Shown: positions 21,327-30,096 of the stretch, piece by piece
Position numbering within the stretch: position 1 is the stretch's first letter
Layout of the letters: the number at the start of each line of letters is the position of its first letter
Source: CALKWS01 sp051020515
Lineage (GTDB): Bacteria; Actinomycetota; Actinomycetes; Actinomycetales; Beutenbergiaceae
Length of the DNA stretch: 64,000 bases
Assembly: GCF_051020515.1 (NCBI RefSeq)
Contig: NZ_CP194857.1
Location: forward strand, 3,844,001-3,908,000
Direction: 5' to 3'
Position numbers and translations under genes: made by a program
The notes under the pieces: generated by a model
Seen by the model: only the letters and a program-made list of their open reading frames with translations
What the model was told of the DNA's origin: nothing
The model's database searches: none

Positions 21327-22756
21327 GGGGACGGTGCGGGCTCCCGTGCCGTGAACGTCCGGCGCCACCGGGCCGACTCGGCCCGGGCCTGGCCGAGCTG
21401 CTCAGCCACTCGCACCGGCGCGGTGCCCCCCACGGCGTCGCGGGAGGCCAGCGATCCGGCCACGGTGAGGACCTCGCGCACCTGCGGGGTCAGATGGGGC
21501 GAGATCCCGGCGAGATCGGCGTCGGAGAGTTCGTCCAACTCGATTCCGCGCTGCTCGCACACCCGCACGCAGGAGCCGGCGATCTCGTGTGCGGAGCGGA
21601 ACGGCACACCCTCACGCACCAGCCATTCGGCGATGTCGGTGGCCAGCGAGAACCCGGCCGGGGCCAGTTCGGCCATCCGCTCGGTGTGGAAGGTCAGGGT
21701 GGCCACCATGCCGGAGACCGCCGGCAGCACCAGCGCCAGGGTGTCCACGGCGTCGAATACCGGTTCCTTGTCCTCCTGCAGATCCCTGTTATAGGCCAGC
21801 GGCATCCCTTTGAGGGTGGCCAGCAGCCCGGTCAGGTCCCCGATCAGGCGCCCGGCCTTGCCCCGGGCCAGTTCGGCCACGTCCGGGTTCTTCTTCTGCG
21901 GCATGATCGAGGACCCGGTGGAGTAGGAGTCGTGCAGGGTGATGAAGGAGAACTCCTTCGTCGCCCACACGATCACGTCCTCGGCAAGGCGGGACAGGTC
22001 CACCGCGATCATCGCGGCGACGAAGGAGAACTCCGCCACCACGTCCCGTGCCGCGGTGCCGTCGATGGAGTTGGTCACCGGTGCGTCGAACCCCAGTTCG
22101 GCCGCGACCTCGGCCGGATCCAGTCCGAGGGAGGACCCGGCCAGGGCGCCGGAGCCGTACGGGGACGTCGCCGCGCGGACGTCCCAGTCCACCAGCCGCT
22201 GCACATCGCGCAGCAGCGGCCAGGCGTGCGCGAGCAGGTGGTGGGCCAGCAGCACCGGCTGGGCGTGCTGCAGGTGGGTGCGCCCGGGCATCGGGGCCTG
22301 TGGGTGGGCACCGGCCTGGTCGCACAGGGCATCGACCACGTCGAGCACAGCAGCGGCGATCGAGGCACCCTGCTCGCGAAGGTACATCCGGATCAGGGTG
22401 GCGACCTGGTCGTTCCGGGACCGGCCGGCGCGCAGCTTGCCCCCCAGTTCGGGTCCGGCCCGCTCGATCAGCAGCCGTTCCAGCGCGGTGTGCACGTCCT
22501 CGTCCTCGGGATCGGGCTGCACCCGGCCCGCGGCCACGTCCTCGGCGAGACCGTTCAGTACCTGCAGCATCGCGGTGAATTCATCGGCGGTGAGTAGCCC
22601 GGCTCCGTGCAGCACCCGGGCGTGGGCCCGGGACCCGGCCAGGTCGTGCAGCGCCAGGCGCCAGTCGAAGTGGGTGGACACGCTCAGGGCGGCCAGGGCG
22701 TCGGCCGGCGCGCCGGTGAACCGTCCGCCCCACAGGGCCGCACCGCCGCCGGCCAT
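21323..22756 (-). CDS. argH: Argininosuccinate lyase
   Basis: Last step of arginine synthesis: splits argininosuccinate into arginine and fumarate. 477 residues. LWGGRF near the N-terminus, SRNDQVAT near residue 115, and the fumarase-superfamily signature GSSIMPQKKNPD near residue 285 with its catalytic Ser. ATG 22756 overlaps the argG stop by one base (TGATG); the frame is open far upstream over argG but lacks family sequence. Final gene of the argC-J-B-D-F-R-G-H cluster. Confidence 0.97.
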   Translation of the reverse strand: MAGGGAALWGGRFTGAPADALAALSVSTHFDWRLALHDLAGSRAHARVLHGAGLLTADEFTAMLQVLNGLAEDVAAGRVQPDPEDEDVHTALERLLIERAGPELGGKLRAGRSRNDQVATLIRMYLREQGASIAAAVLDVVDALCDQAGAHPQAPMPGRTHLQHAQPVLLAHHLLAHAWPLLRDVQRLVDWDVRAATSPYGSGALAGSSLGLDPAEVAAELGFDAPVTNSIDGTAARDVVAEFSFVAAMIAVDLSRLAEDVIVWATKEFSFITLHDSYSTGSSIMPQKKNPDVAELARGKAGRLIGDLTGLLATLKGMPLAYNRDLQEDKEPVFDAVDTLALVLPAVSGMVATLTFHTERMAELAPAGFSLATDIAEWLVREGVPFRSAHEIAGSCVRVCEQRGIELDELSDADLAGISPHLTPQVREVLTVAGSLASRDAVGGTAPVRVAEQLGQARAESARWRRTFTAREPAPSP

Positions 22757-24186
22757 CAGTCCGTCCCCGCTTCCATGGCCGCGGCGTCCAGCGCGTCCTG
22801 CTCGGAGTCCGCGGCCTCGGGGTTGGCGACGATCCGCTCGGCTCCACCTCCGGGCAGGGCACCGAACAGCGTGCCGTGCTCCACCAGCACCTGGCCCTGG
22901 TCCACCGGCTGCTGGGCGTACATCTCCAACTTGGCCCGGGAGTCGGCGATGTCCAGGTTGCGCATGGTGAGTTGCCCGATCCGGTCGGTGGGCCCGAAGG
23001 CCGCGCCCTCGGTGCGCTCCATCGAGAGCTTCTCGGGGTGGTAGGACAGGTTCGCCCCGGTGGTGTCCAGGATCGTGTAGTCCTCCCCCCGGCGCAGCCG
23101 CAGCGTGACCGTGCCGGTGACGACCGAACCGATCCACCGCTGGATCGACTCCCGGATCATCAGCGCCTGCGGGTCCAGCCAACGACCCTGGTAGAGCAGG
23201 CTGCCGAGCCGGCGGCCCTGATCGCGGTAGGTGGCGATGGTGTCCTCGTTGTGGATGGCGGCGACCAACCGCTCGTAAGCGATGTGCAGCAGCGCCATGC
23301 CCGGGGCCTCGTAGATGCCACGGGACTTGGCCTCGATGATGCGGTTCTCGATCTGGTCCGACATGCCCAGCCCGTGCCGCCCGCCGACGGTGTTGGCCTC
23401 GTGCACCAGCGCCACCGGATCGTCGAACACGCGCCCGTCGATAGCCACCGGCCGGCCCTCGGCGAACTCCACCGTGACGTCCTCGGTGGCGATGTCCACC
23501 TCGGGATCCCAGAACCGCACGCCCATGATCGGCTGCACCGTCTCCAGGGAGACGTCCAGGTGCTCCAGGGTCTTGGCCTCGTGGGTGGCGCCCCAGATGT
23601 TGGCGTCGGTGGAGTAGGCCTTCTCCGCGCTGTCCCGGTAGGGCAGGTCACGCTCGGTGAGCCACTGGCTCATCTCCGTGCGGCCCCCGAGTTCCGCGAC
23701 GAAGTGCGGGTCCAGCCACGGCTTGTAGATCCGCAGATTCGGGTTGGCGAGCAGCCCGTAGCGGTAGAAGCGCTCGATGTCGTTGCCCTTGAAGGTGGAG
23801 CCGTCACCCCAGATGTCCACGCCGTCGGCCTGCATGGCCCGGACCAGCAGGGTGCCGGTCACCGCCCGGCCCAGCGGGGTGGTGTTGAAGTAGGCCCGCC
23901 CGGCGCTGGTGATGTGGAACGCGCCGCAGGCCAGTGCCGCCAGCCCCTCCTCCACCAGGGGGGCGCGGCAGTCGAGGGCGCGGGCCAGTTCGGCGCCGTA
24001 GACCTTGGCCCGGCCCGGAATCCCGGAGATGTCGGTCTCGTCGTACTGGCCGATGTCGGCGGTGTAGGTGTAGGGCACCGCACCGGCCTCGCGCATCCAG
24101 GCCACCGCCACCGAGGTGTCCAGACCGCCGGAGAAGGCGATCCCAACCCGTTCGCCGACGGGCAGTTGTGTCAGTACCTTGCTCAC
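22756..24186 (-). CDS. argG: Argininosuccinate synthase, long (type 2, E. coli-like) form
   Basis: Joins citrulline and aspartate using ATP. 476 residues, longer than the roughly 400-residue form I recall for mycobacteria. The N-type ATP pyrophosphatase loop FSGGLDTS is near residue 20; blocks such as WGDGSTFKGNDIERFYRYGL and GRHGLGMSDQIENRIIEAKS are nearly those of E. coli ArgG. A C-terminal tail of about 40 residues is low-complexity and acidic. ATG start overlaps argR by 4 bases. Base composition matches the neighbours, so if it came by transfer it is old. Confidence 0.95.
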   Translation of the reverse strand: MSKVLTQLPVGERVGIAFSGGLDTSVAVAWMREAGAVPYTYTADIGQYDETDISGIPGRAKVYGAELARALDCRAPLVEEGLAALACGAFHITSAGRAYFNTTPLGRAVTGTLLVRAMQADGVDIWGDGSTFKGNDIERFYRYGLLANPNLRIYKPWLDPHFVAELGGRTEMSQWLTERDLPYRDSAEKAYSTDANIWGATHEAKTLEHLDVSLETVQPIMGVRFWDPEVDIATEDVTVEFAEGRPVAIDGRVFDDPVALVHEANTVGGRHGLGMSDQIENRIIEAKSRGIYEAPGMALLHIAYERLVAAIHNEDTIATYRDQGRRLGSLLYQGRWLDPQALMIRESIQRWIGSVVTGTVTLRLRRGEDYTILDTTGANLSYHPEKLSMERTEGAAFGPTDRIGQLTMRNLDIADSRAKLEMYAQQPVDQGQVLVEHGTLFGALPGGGAERIVANPEAADSEQDALDAAAMEAGTD

Positions 24187-24713
24187 TGGTTCTCCTTCTC
24201 GGGGTGGGTGGTGTCGCCATCGGCGAGGGCGAGGAAGCGTTCCGCCACGGCCGCCGCAGCGCCGGGTTCGGTGTCGGTGACGATCAACAAGATCGTGTCA
24301 TCCCCGGCGATGGTGCCCAGCACCTGCGGGAGCAGGGACTGGTCGATCGCCGAGGCGAGGAACTGGGCTGCCCCGGGCGGTGTGCGCAGCACCACCAGGT
24401 TGCCCGAGGAATCGGCCCCGATCAGCAGATCGGTACACAGCCGTGCCAGCCGGGCCGAGAGGTCCTCGGCGCTGGCCGTGGGGGCCACGCCGACCGCGTG
24501 ACCCTCCGGCGGCAGTGCGTAGTGCGCCACGCCGTCGGTACCGCGCACCTTGTGGGCCCGCAACTCTTCCAGGTCCCTGGACAGGGTGGCCTGGGTGACG
24601 TTGACGCCCTCGGCTTCAAGGTTCTGCAGCAGTTCGCTCTGGGAGCGCACCTGGGTGGCGGAGATGATCCGCCGGACCAGGGCGTGCCGGGCCGCCTTGG
24701 TGGTCGGGATCAT
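24183..24713 (-). CDS. argR: Arginine repressor ArgR
   Basis: Arginine-responsive hexameric repressor of arginine genes. 176 residues. N-terminal winged helix with VTQATLSRDLEELRAHKVRG near residue 40, and C-terminal oligomerisation/arginine-binding domain with the GDDTILLIV motif near residue 140 (Asp pair binds arginine). It lies within the operon it should control, overlapping argF upstream and argG downstream by 4 bases each; the likely operator is at 30028-30041 before argC. Confidence 0.94.
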   Translation of the reverse strand: MIPTTKAARHALVRRIISATQVRSQSELLQNLEAEGVNVTQATLSRDLEELRAHKVRGTDGVAHYALPPEGHAVGVAPTASAEDLSARLARLCTDLLIGADSSGNLVVLRTPPGAAQFLASAIDQSLLPQVLGTIAGDDTILLIVTDTEPGAAAAVAERFLALADGDTTHPEKENQ

Positions 24714-25654
24714 GCCTCCCCCACCAGGAACTCAAGCACCGCCTTCTGCACGTGCAGGCGGTTCTCTGCTTCCTGCCACACCACCGAGGCCTCCGATTCC
24801 AGCACGTCGGCGGTGATCTCCTTGCCGCGATAGGCGGGCAGGCAGTGCAGCACGATGGCCGACGACGAAGCCGCGGCGAGCAGGTCGGCGTTGAGTTGGT
24901 AGGGGCGGAAGGGTGCCTCCCGCTGGTCCGCCTGATCCTCCTGGCCCATCGAGACCCAGGTGTCGGTGGCGACCGCATCGACGCCCCGGACCGCCGCCAC
25001 CGGATCGGTGTGCACGGACACCGACCCGCCGGTGCCCCGGGCGATCTGCTCCGCTCGCGCCAGGATTCGTGCCTCGGGCTGGAAGGCTGGTGGGGTGCCG
25101 ATCCGGATGTCCATCCCGGCCACGGCTCCGGCGAGCAGGTAGGTGTGGGCCATATTGTTCGACCCGTCGCCGACATAGGCCAGCGAGCGTCCGGCCAGGG
25201 CCGGCCGATCGGCAGCGAGGCCGCCGGTGTGCTCGGCCACCGTGACCAGGTCGGCCAAGCCCTGGCAGGGGTGCAGTTGGTCGGTGAGTGCGTTGATCAC
25301 CGGTACCTGGGCCAGTTCCGCCATCTCCTCCAGGTCGGCCTGGGCGAAGGTGCGCCAGACGATGGCGCGCACCTGGCGACCGATCACACGGGCCACGTCG
25401 GCCACCGATTCGCGCCGGCCGATCCCGGCCAAGCGCCCGTCCAGGACCAGGGGGTACCCGCCCATCTCGGCGATGCCGGTGGCGAAGGAGACCTGGGTGC
25501 GCAGGGTGGGCTTGTCGAAGATGACCGCGACGGACTCGGGCCCGGCCAGGGCGGTGGAGGCGAACCGGTCTGCCTTGAGTTCCAGGGCGCGGCTGAGCAC
25601 CCGGTGCTGTTCGGCACTGGTGAGGTCGTCGTCGGTGCGGAAGTGGCGGGTCAT
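24710..25654 (-). CDS. argF: Ornithine carbamoyltransferase with altered STRTR motif
   Basis: Makes citrulline from ornithine and carbamoyl phosphate. 314 residues, normal size. The ornithine-side motifs are ordinary: HPCQGLADL near residue 127 and HCLPAYRGKEI near residue 272, plus DTWVSMGQE. The carbamoyl-phosphate motif, normally FxKxSTRTR, reads FDKPTLRTQVSF near residue 47, so Ser becomes Thr, Thr becomes Leu and the last Arg becomes Gln. The reading frame and flanks are intact, so this is not a frameshift. Context (between argD and argR, 4-base overlaps) supports the usual role. Confidence 0.93.
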   Translation of the reverse strand: MTRHFRTDDDLTSAEQHRVLSRALELKADRFASTALAGPESVAVIFDKPTLRTQVSFATGIAEMGGYPLVLDGRLAGIGRRESVADVARVIGRQVRAIVWRTFAQADLEEMAELAQVPVINALTDQLHPCQGLADLVTVAEHTGGLAADRPALAGRSLAYVGDGSNNMAHTYLLAGAVAGMDIRIGTPPAFQPEARILARAEQIARGTGGSVSVHTDPVAAVRGVDAVATDTWVSMGQEDQADQREAPFRPYQLNADLLAAASSSAIVLHCLPAYRGKEITADVLESEASVVWQEAENRLHVQKAVLEFLVGEA

Positions 25655-26901
25655 CTCTGCTCCACGTGGTCCAGGATGGCGGGCAGGGCCCGGGTGAAGT
25701 CGGCGGCCTGGTCGGCGCGCAGGATCAATGGCGGCGCCAACCGGATGGCAGCCGGTCCCACGGCGTTGACGATGAAGCCGTGCTCCAGCGCGGCGGCGGC
25801 CACCGCCGGGGCCACCGGCTCGTTCAGTTCGAGCGCGATGAGCAGTCCCTCACCGCGCACCTGGGCGATCATCGGGTGGCCCAATCCGGCCAGAGCGGCT
25901 CGCCAGGCGTGCCCGAGTGCGGCGACGTGGGCGAGAAGTCCGTCCCGCTCGATCACCCCGATCGTGGCCAGCGCGGCGGCCGCCGCCACCGGATTGCCGC
26001 CGAAGGTGGTGCCGTGCTGGCCGGGGGCGAAGATACCTCCCGCCGCCCCCACGCCCACGAGTGCGCCGATCGGGAAGCCCCCGGCGAGGCCCTTGGCCAG
26101 GGTGATCACGTCCGGCGTGACGCCGCCGCCCAGGTGGTCGTGGTGGTGGGCCAGCCAGCGGCCGGTGCGCCCCATCCCGCTCTGGATCTCATCGAGGATC
26201 AGCAGCGCCCCGTGCGCACGGCTGAGGGTGCGCGCCAGCGCCAGGTACCCGGACGGGAGCGGGCGCACACCGGCCTCGCCCTGCACCGGTTCGAGGACCA
26301 CCGCGGCGACCTTGTCGCCGTCGGTGGCGAAGGCCTGCGCCAGCGCGTCGGTGTCACCGAAGGGCAGGTGTTCCACGCCGTCGGGTAGTGGTCCGAAGGG
26401 GTCGCGGTAGGCGGCCTTGTGGGTCAGGGCCAGTGCCCCCATGCTGCGTCCGTGGAAGGCACCTTCCAGGGCCAGCACCCGCGGACGCCCCGGTCCGCCG
26501 TGCAGCCGGGCGAGTTTGAAGGCGCCCTCGATCGCCTCGGTGCCGGAGTTGGTGAAGAACACCCGCGAGCCCTCAGGCACCTGCCCCGGCAGGGCCACGT
26601 CCAGGAGACGCTCGGCCAGGGCCACCTGGGTGGGGGTGGTGAAGAAGTTCGAGACATGTCCCAGCGTGCCCAGTTGAGCGCTGATCGCCCCGGTCAGGGT
26701 GGGATGGGCGTGCCCGAGTGCGTTCACCGCAATACCGGCGAGCAGGTCCAGGTAGCGGGTGCCGTCGGCGTCCCAGACGTAGGCGCCCTCCCCGCGCACC
26801 AGGACCCGTTGCGGGACACCGAAGGCGTTCATCAGGGCACCGGCGTAGCGGCGCTGCCACACCTGCGCCGGCGCCGTACCGGGATCGGTGAGTTCACTCA
26901 T
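25651..26901 (-). CDS. argD: Acetylornithine aminotransferase
   Basis: PLP-dependent class III aminotransferase; converts N-acetylglutamate semialdehyde to acetylornithine. 416 residues. Seen: FFTNSGTEAIEGAFKLAR near residue 105, LILDEIQSGMGRTG near residue 225 (the Asp binding PLP nitrogen), TLAKGLAGGFPIGALVG near residue 255 with the Schiff-base Lys. ATG 26901 overlaps the argB stop by 4 bases. In this pathway ArgJ recycles the acetyl group of the product. Confidence 0.96.
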   Translation of the reverse strand: MSELTDPGTAPAQVWQRRYAGALMNAFGVPQRVLVRGEGAYVWDADGTRYLDLLAGIAVNALGHAHPTLTGAISAQLGTLGHVSNFFTTPTQVALAERLLDVALPGQVPEGSRVFFTNSGTEAIEGAFKLARLHGGPGRPRVLALEGAFHGRSMGALALTHKAAYRDPFGPLPDGVEHLPFGDTDALAQAFATDGDKVAAVVLEPVQGEAGVRPLPSGYLALARTLSRAHGALLILDEIQSGMGRTGRWLAHHHDHLGGGVTPDVITLAKGLAGGFPIGALVGVGAAGGIFAPGQHGTTFGGNPVAAAAALATIGVIERDGLLAHVAALGHAWRAALAGLGHPMIAQVRGEGLLIALELNEPVAPAVAAAALEHGFIVNAVGPAAIRLAPPLILRADQAADFTRALPAILDHVEQR

Positions 26902-27819
26902 GGTCGCCCCTCCACAGGCTCATCGGGCAGCACCATCGTGCCCACTCCCTCGTCGGTGAAGATCTCCAGCAGCAGCGAGTGGGCCCGGCGACCATCGATC
27001 ACGTGCGCCTGGGGAACTCCGCCACGGACCGCGCGCAGGCAGGCCTCCATCTTGGGCACCATGCCCGAGGCGAGCGTGGGCAGCAACGCGGCCAACCCGT
27101 CGGCGCGGACCTGGCTGATCAGTGAGCCGGCGTCCGGCCAGTTCGCATACAGGCCCTCCACGTCGGTGAGCACCACGAGTTTGTCCGCCCCCAGGGCCAC
27201 CGCCAGGGCCGCGGCTGCGGTGTCGGCGTTGACGTTGAGCACCGCGGCCGAATCGTCCACGTCGGGGGCGATGGTGGAAACCACCGGGATCCGGCCGGCG
27301 GCGAGCAGGTCCTGGACGGCCCGGGGGTTCACGTCCACCACGTCACCGACCATCCCGACGTCGATGTTCTCGCCGTTCTCCACCGCGTGGCGTCGTTTCG
27401 CCCGGAACAGCCCGGCATCCTCCCCGGACAGGCCCACCGCCAGCGGGATCGTCGGTGTTCAGCGCAGAGACCAGGGTGCGCTGGACCTGGCCGGTCAGCA
27501 CCATCCGCACCACCTCCATCGTCTCCGGGGTGGTCACGCGCAGGCCGCCGCGGAACTCCGAGGAGATCGCCAACCGGTCCAGCATCGCCGAGATCTGGGG
27601 TCCGCCGCCGTGCACCACCACGGGCTGCAGGCCGGCGTAGCGGAAGAACCGCACGTCCTCGGCGAAGGCCCGCTCGAGCCGGGCGTCCACCATGGCGTTG
27701 CCGCCGAACTTGATCACCACCACCGCCCCGGCGAAGCGTTCCAGCCAGGGCAGGGCCTGCACCAGGACCGCGGCCTTGAGGTCGGGGTCCAGATCGTCGG
27801 GAGTCGTGTCGGCGCTCAT
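26898..27819 (-). CDS. argB: Acetylglutamate kinase, broken by a +1 frameshift
   Basis: Second step of arginine synthesis. Residues 1 to about 125 read in one frame (VVVIKFGGNAMVD near residue 33, VVVHGGGPQISAML near residue 68) and the rest in the next (GLSGEDAGLFRAKR, VLNVNADTAAAALA, LTDVEGLY). The switch is at 27445-27447, where removing one C of GATCCCGCTGG restores DDPLAVGLSGED. Joined, the product is 306 residues, the normal length. Start and end overlaps with argJ and argD (4 bases each) are intact. More likely a sequence error than a real lesion, given similar indels in essential infC. Confidence 0.9.
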
Positions 27820-28974
27820 GTGGAGTAGGCGCTGTTCTCGTGGATGTAGGCGTGGGACAGGTCATTGGTCCAGACGGTGGCTCCGGCGGCACCGGCGTGC
27901 AGTTCGATCTGGATGTGCACCTCGCGGCCGGCCAGGTCCACCTCGGAGCGGTCCTGCGCGGCGACGCCGTCGCGGCACACCCACACCCCGTTGATGGCCA
28001 CGTCGATGCGGTCGGCCTCGAAGGCGGCCACCTCCGGCGGCACGGTGCCCACCTGGGCGAGGATACGGCCCCAGTTCGGGTCCTGACCGAACATGGCGGT
28101 CTTGACCAGGTTCGAGCGGGTGACCGCGCGGGCTACGGCCTCGGCGGCACCCTCGGAGCCGGCGCCGTTGACCTGCACCGCGATCTCCTTGGTGGCCCCT
28201 TCGGCGTCGCCGATCAGGGCCCGGGACAGGTCCGCGCAGGCCCGGGTCAGCGTGGCGGTGAACTCCTCGGCGTCGGCCTGCCGGCCGCTGGCCCCCGAGG
28301 CCATCAGCACCACGGTGTCGGAGGTGGACATGCACCCGTCGGAGTCGATCCGGTCCAGAGTGGTGGCGGTGGCGCGGGCCAGTGCCGTGCGCGCCGTCTC
28401 GGTGTCGATCACGGCGTCGGTGGTGAGGACGCAGAGCATCGTGGCCAGCGCGGGAGCGAGCATGCCCGCGCCCTTGGCCATCCCGCCGATGGTGTATCCC
28501 TCGCCGTCCACGGCCACCGACTTGGGCACGGTGTCGGTGGTCATGATCGCCTGCGCTGCGTCGTCGCCACCGGTGCCGCTGAGGTCGCCGGTGGCCGCGG
28601 TGACACCGTCGAGCAGGGTCTGGATCGGCAGGAGTTCCCCGATCAGGCCCGTGGAGGCGACCACCACGTCCTCGGGCTCAAGGCCCAGGTGGGTGGCGAC
28701 GTGCTCGGCGGTGCTGCGGGTGTGCTCGCGCCCCTGTACCGGGGTGCAGGCGTTGGCGCCGCCGGAGTTGAGCACCACCGCGCTGATCACGCCGTCGGCC
28801 ACCACCTCGCGAGACCACTGCACCGGCCAACCGGTCACCCGGTTGCGGGTGAACACCGCCGCTCCCACCTGGTGCGGCCCGTCGTTGACCACCAGGGCCA
28901 CGTCCTTGCCCTGCGCCTTGAGCCCGGCGTGCACGCCGGCGGCCCGGACCCCCTGCCGGGGTGGTGATTGTCAT
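27816..28974 (-). CDS. argJ: Bifunctional glutamate N-acetyltransferase/amino-acid acetyltransferase, +1 frameshift near start
   Basis: Transfers acetyl from acetylornithine to glutamate, closing the acetyl cycle. The body (from HAGLKAQGKDVALVVNDGP) contains the autoprocessing site region KGAGMLAPALATML near residue 190 with the nucleophilic Thr expected at the following conserved position, and FGQDPNWGRI. The natural start ATG 28974 (MTITTPAG) overlaps the argC stop by 4 bases, but an extra base in the C run 28949-28953 throws it out of frame; with one base fewer it reads TPAGVRAAGVHAGLK and gives 385 residues. Without repair only a start near 28934 would be possible. Confidence 0.9.
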
Positions 28975-30026
28975 GGCGCAACTCCCGTCGTCGGCAGGCC
29001 CAGCGTCTCGGGCAGGCCCAGGGCCAGGTTCATCGACTGCAGCGCCGCTCCGGCGGTGCCCTTGACCAGGTTGTCCAGGGCACAGATGGCCACCACCCGG
29101 CCGGCCCGGGCATCGTAGGTGAGTTGCACCTGGGCGAGGTTGGCACCCACCGTGGCCGCCGTCGTCGGCCATTGGTCCTGCGGCAGCAGTTGTACGAACG
29201 GTTCGTCGTCGGTGGCCTGCGCCCAGGCGGGGCGCAGTGCCGCGGGGTCGGCCCCGGCGGCAAGGGGCACGCTCATCGTGGCCAGGATTCCCCGGGCCAT
29301 CGGGACCAGGGTGGGCGTGAAACTCAGGCCGACCTGGCCGGCACCGGCGGTGTGCAGGTTCTGTTCGATCTCCGGGATGTGCCGGTGCACCCCGCCGACG
29401 GCGTAGGGCTGGGCCGAGCCCAGGGCCTGCGCAGCGAGCAGGTGCGGCGCCAGGGCCTTGCCCGCGCCGGAGTAGCCGTTGGCCAGCACGGCGACCACGT
29501 CGGCGGTGTCGATCAGGCCTGCGGCCACCCCCGGTTGCAGACCCAGGGTGACGGCCGTGACATTGCAGCCGGGTACCGCGATCCGGCGCTGCCCGGACAG
29601 CAGGTCGCGCTGGTGCGAGGCGTGCTCGTGCCCGGCCAGGATCAGTTCCGGCATGCCGTACGTCCAGGTGCCGACGTGGGCGGTGCCGTAGAAGGCCTCC
29701 CACGCGAGGCCATCGCTCAGGCGATGGTCGGCACCGCAGTCCAACACCAGGACGTCCTCGTCCAGATCCGCCGCCAGCGGCCCCGAAGCACCGTGCGGCA
29801 GCGCCAGGATCACCACGTCGTGGCCGGCCAGTACCGCAGCGGTGGTGGGCTGCAGTACCCGATCGGCGAGTTCTGGCAGGTGGGGGTGGTGCCGCCCGAG
29901 CGGATCCCCAGCACTGCTCTGGGCGGTCAGGGCACCGATCCGCACCTGCGGGTGGGCAAGCAGCAGGCGCAGCAGTTCCCCGCCGGCGTATCCCGAGGCA
30001 CCTGCCACGGCGACTGATACAGACAT
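28971..30026 (-). CDS. argC: N-acetyl-gamma-glutamyl-phosphate reductase
   Basis: NADPH-dependent third step of arginine synthesis. 351 residues from ATG 30026. N-terminal Rossmann VAVAGASGYAGGELLRLL, catalytic Cys in VAVPGCNVTAVTLGL near residue 155, and the PHGAS block near residue 78. I prefer ATG 30026 over the in-frame ATG 30032 because TATAGT ends 7 bases before 30026, which predicts a leaderless mRNA, while 30032 would lie upstream of the transcription start. First gene of the arg cluster; an ARG-box-like palindrome covers the promoter and start. Confidence 0.95.
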   Translation of the reverse strand: MSVSVAVAGASGYAGGELLRLLLAHPQVRIGALTAQSSAGDPLGRHHPHLPELADRVLQPTTAAVLAGHDVVILALPHGASGPLAADLDEDVLVLDCGADHRLSDGLAWEAFYGTAHVGTWTYGMPELILAGHEHASHQRDLLSGQRRIAVPGCNVTAVTLGLQPGVAAGLIDTADVVAVLANGYSGAGKALAPHLLAAQALGSAQPYAVGGVHRHIPEIEQNLHTAGAGQVGLSFTPTLVPMARGILATMSVPLAAGADPAALRPAWAQATDDEPFVQLLPQDQWPTTAATVGANLAQVQLTYDARAGRVVAICALDNLVKGTAGAALQSMNLALGLPETLGLPTTGVAP

Positions 30027-30027
30027 T

Positions 30028-30041
30028 TGCATAACTATACA
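30028..30041. promoter_or_regulatory. ARG-box-like operator before argC
   Basis: TGCATAACTATACA matches the core TGNAT-N4-ATNCA of arginine-repressor operators. It overlaps the predicted argC -10 (30034-30039) and ends two bases from the argC start, an ideal place for ArgR to block transcription. ArgR is encoded in the same cluster. Confidence 0.7.
30034..30039 (-). promoter_or_regulatory. -10 hexamer of a leaderless argC promoter
   Basis: TATAGT on the minus strand, 7 bases before ATG 30026 and inside the ARG-box-like palindrome. Predicts repression by arginine-bound ArgR. The -35 region is not recognisable. Confidence 0.6.
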
Positions 30042-30083
30042 CGCACGTGGCTACGTCCGGGTCACCTGCTCCGCACGATGCGG

Positions 30084-30089
30084 GACAAT
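30084..30089 (+). promoter_or_regulatory. Possible -10 of a leaderless def promoter
   Basis: GACAAT, one base from TACAAT, ends 7 bases before the def ATG at 30097. No Shine-Dalgarno sequence is present between them. Weaker than the other leaderless sites because of the first-base mismatch. Confidence 0.35.
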
Positions 30090-30096
30090 GGTGCCC

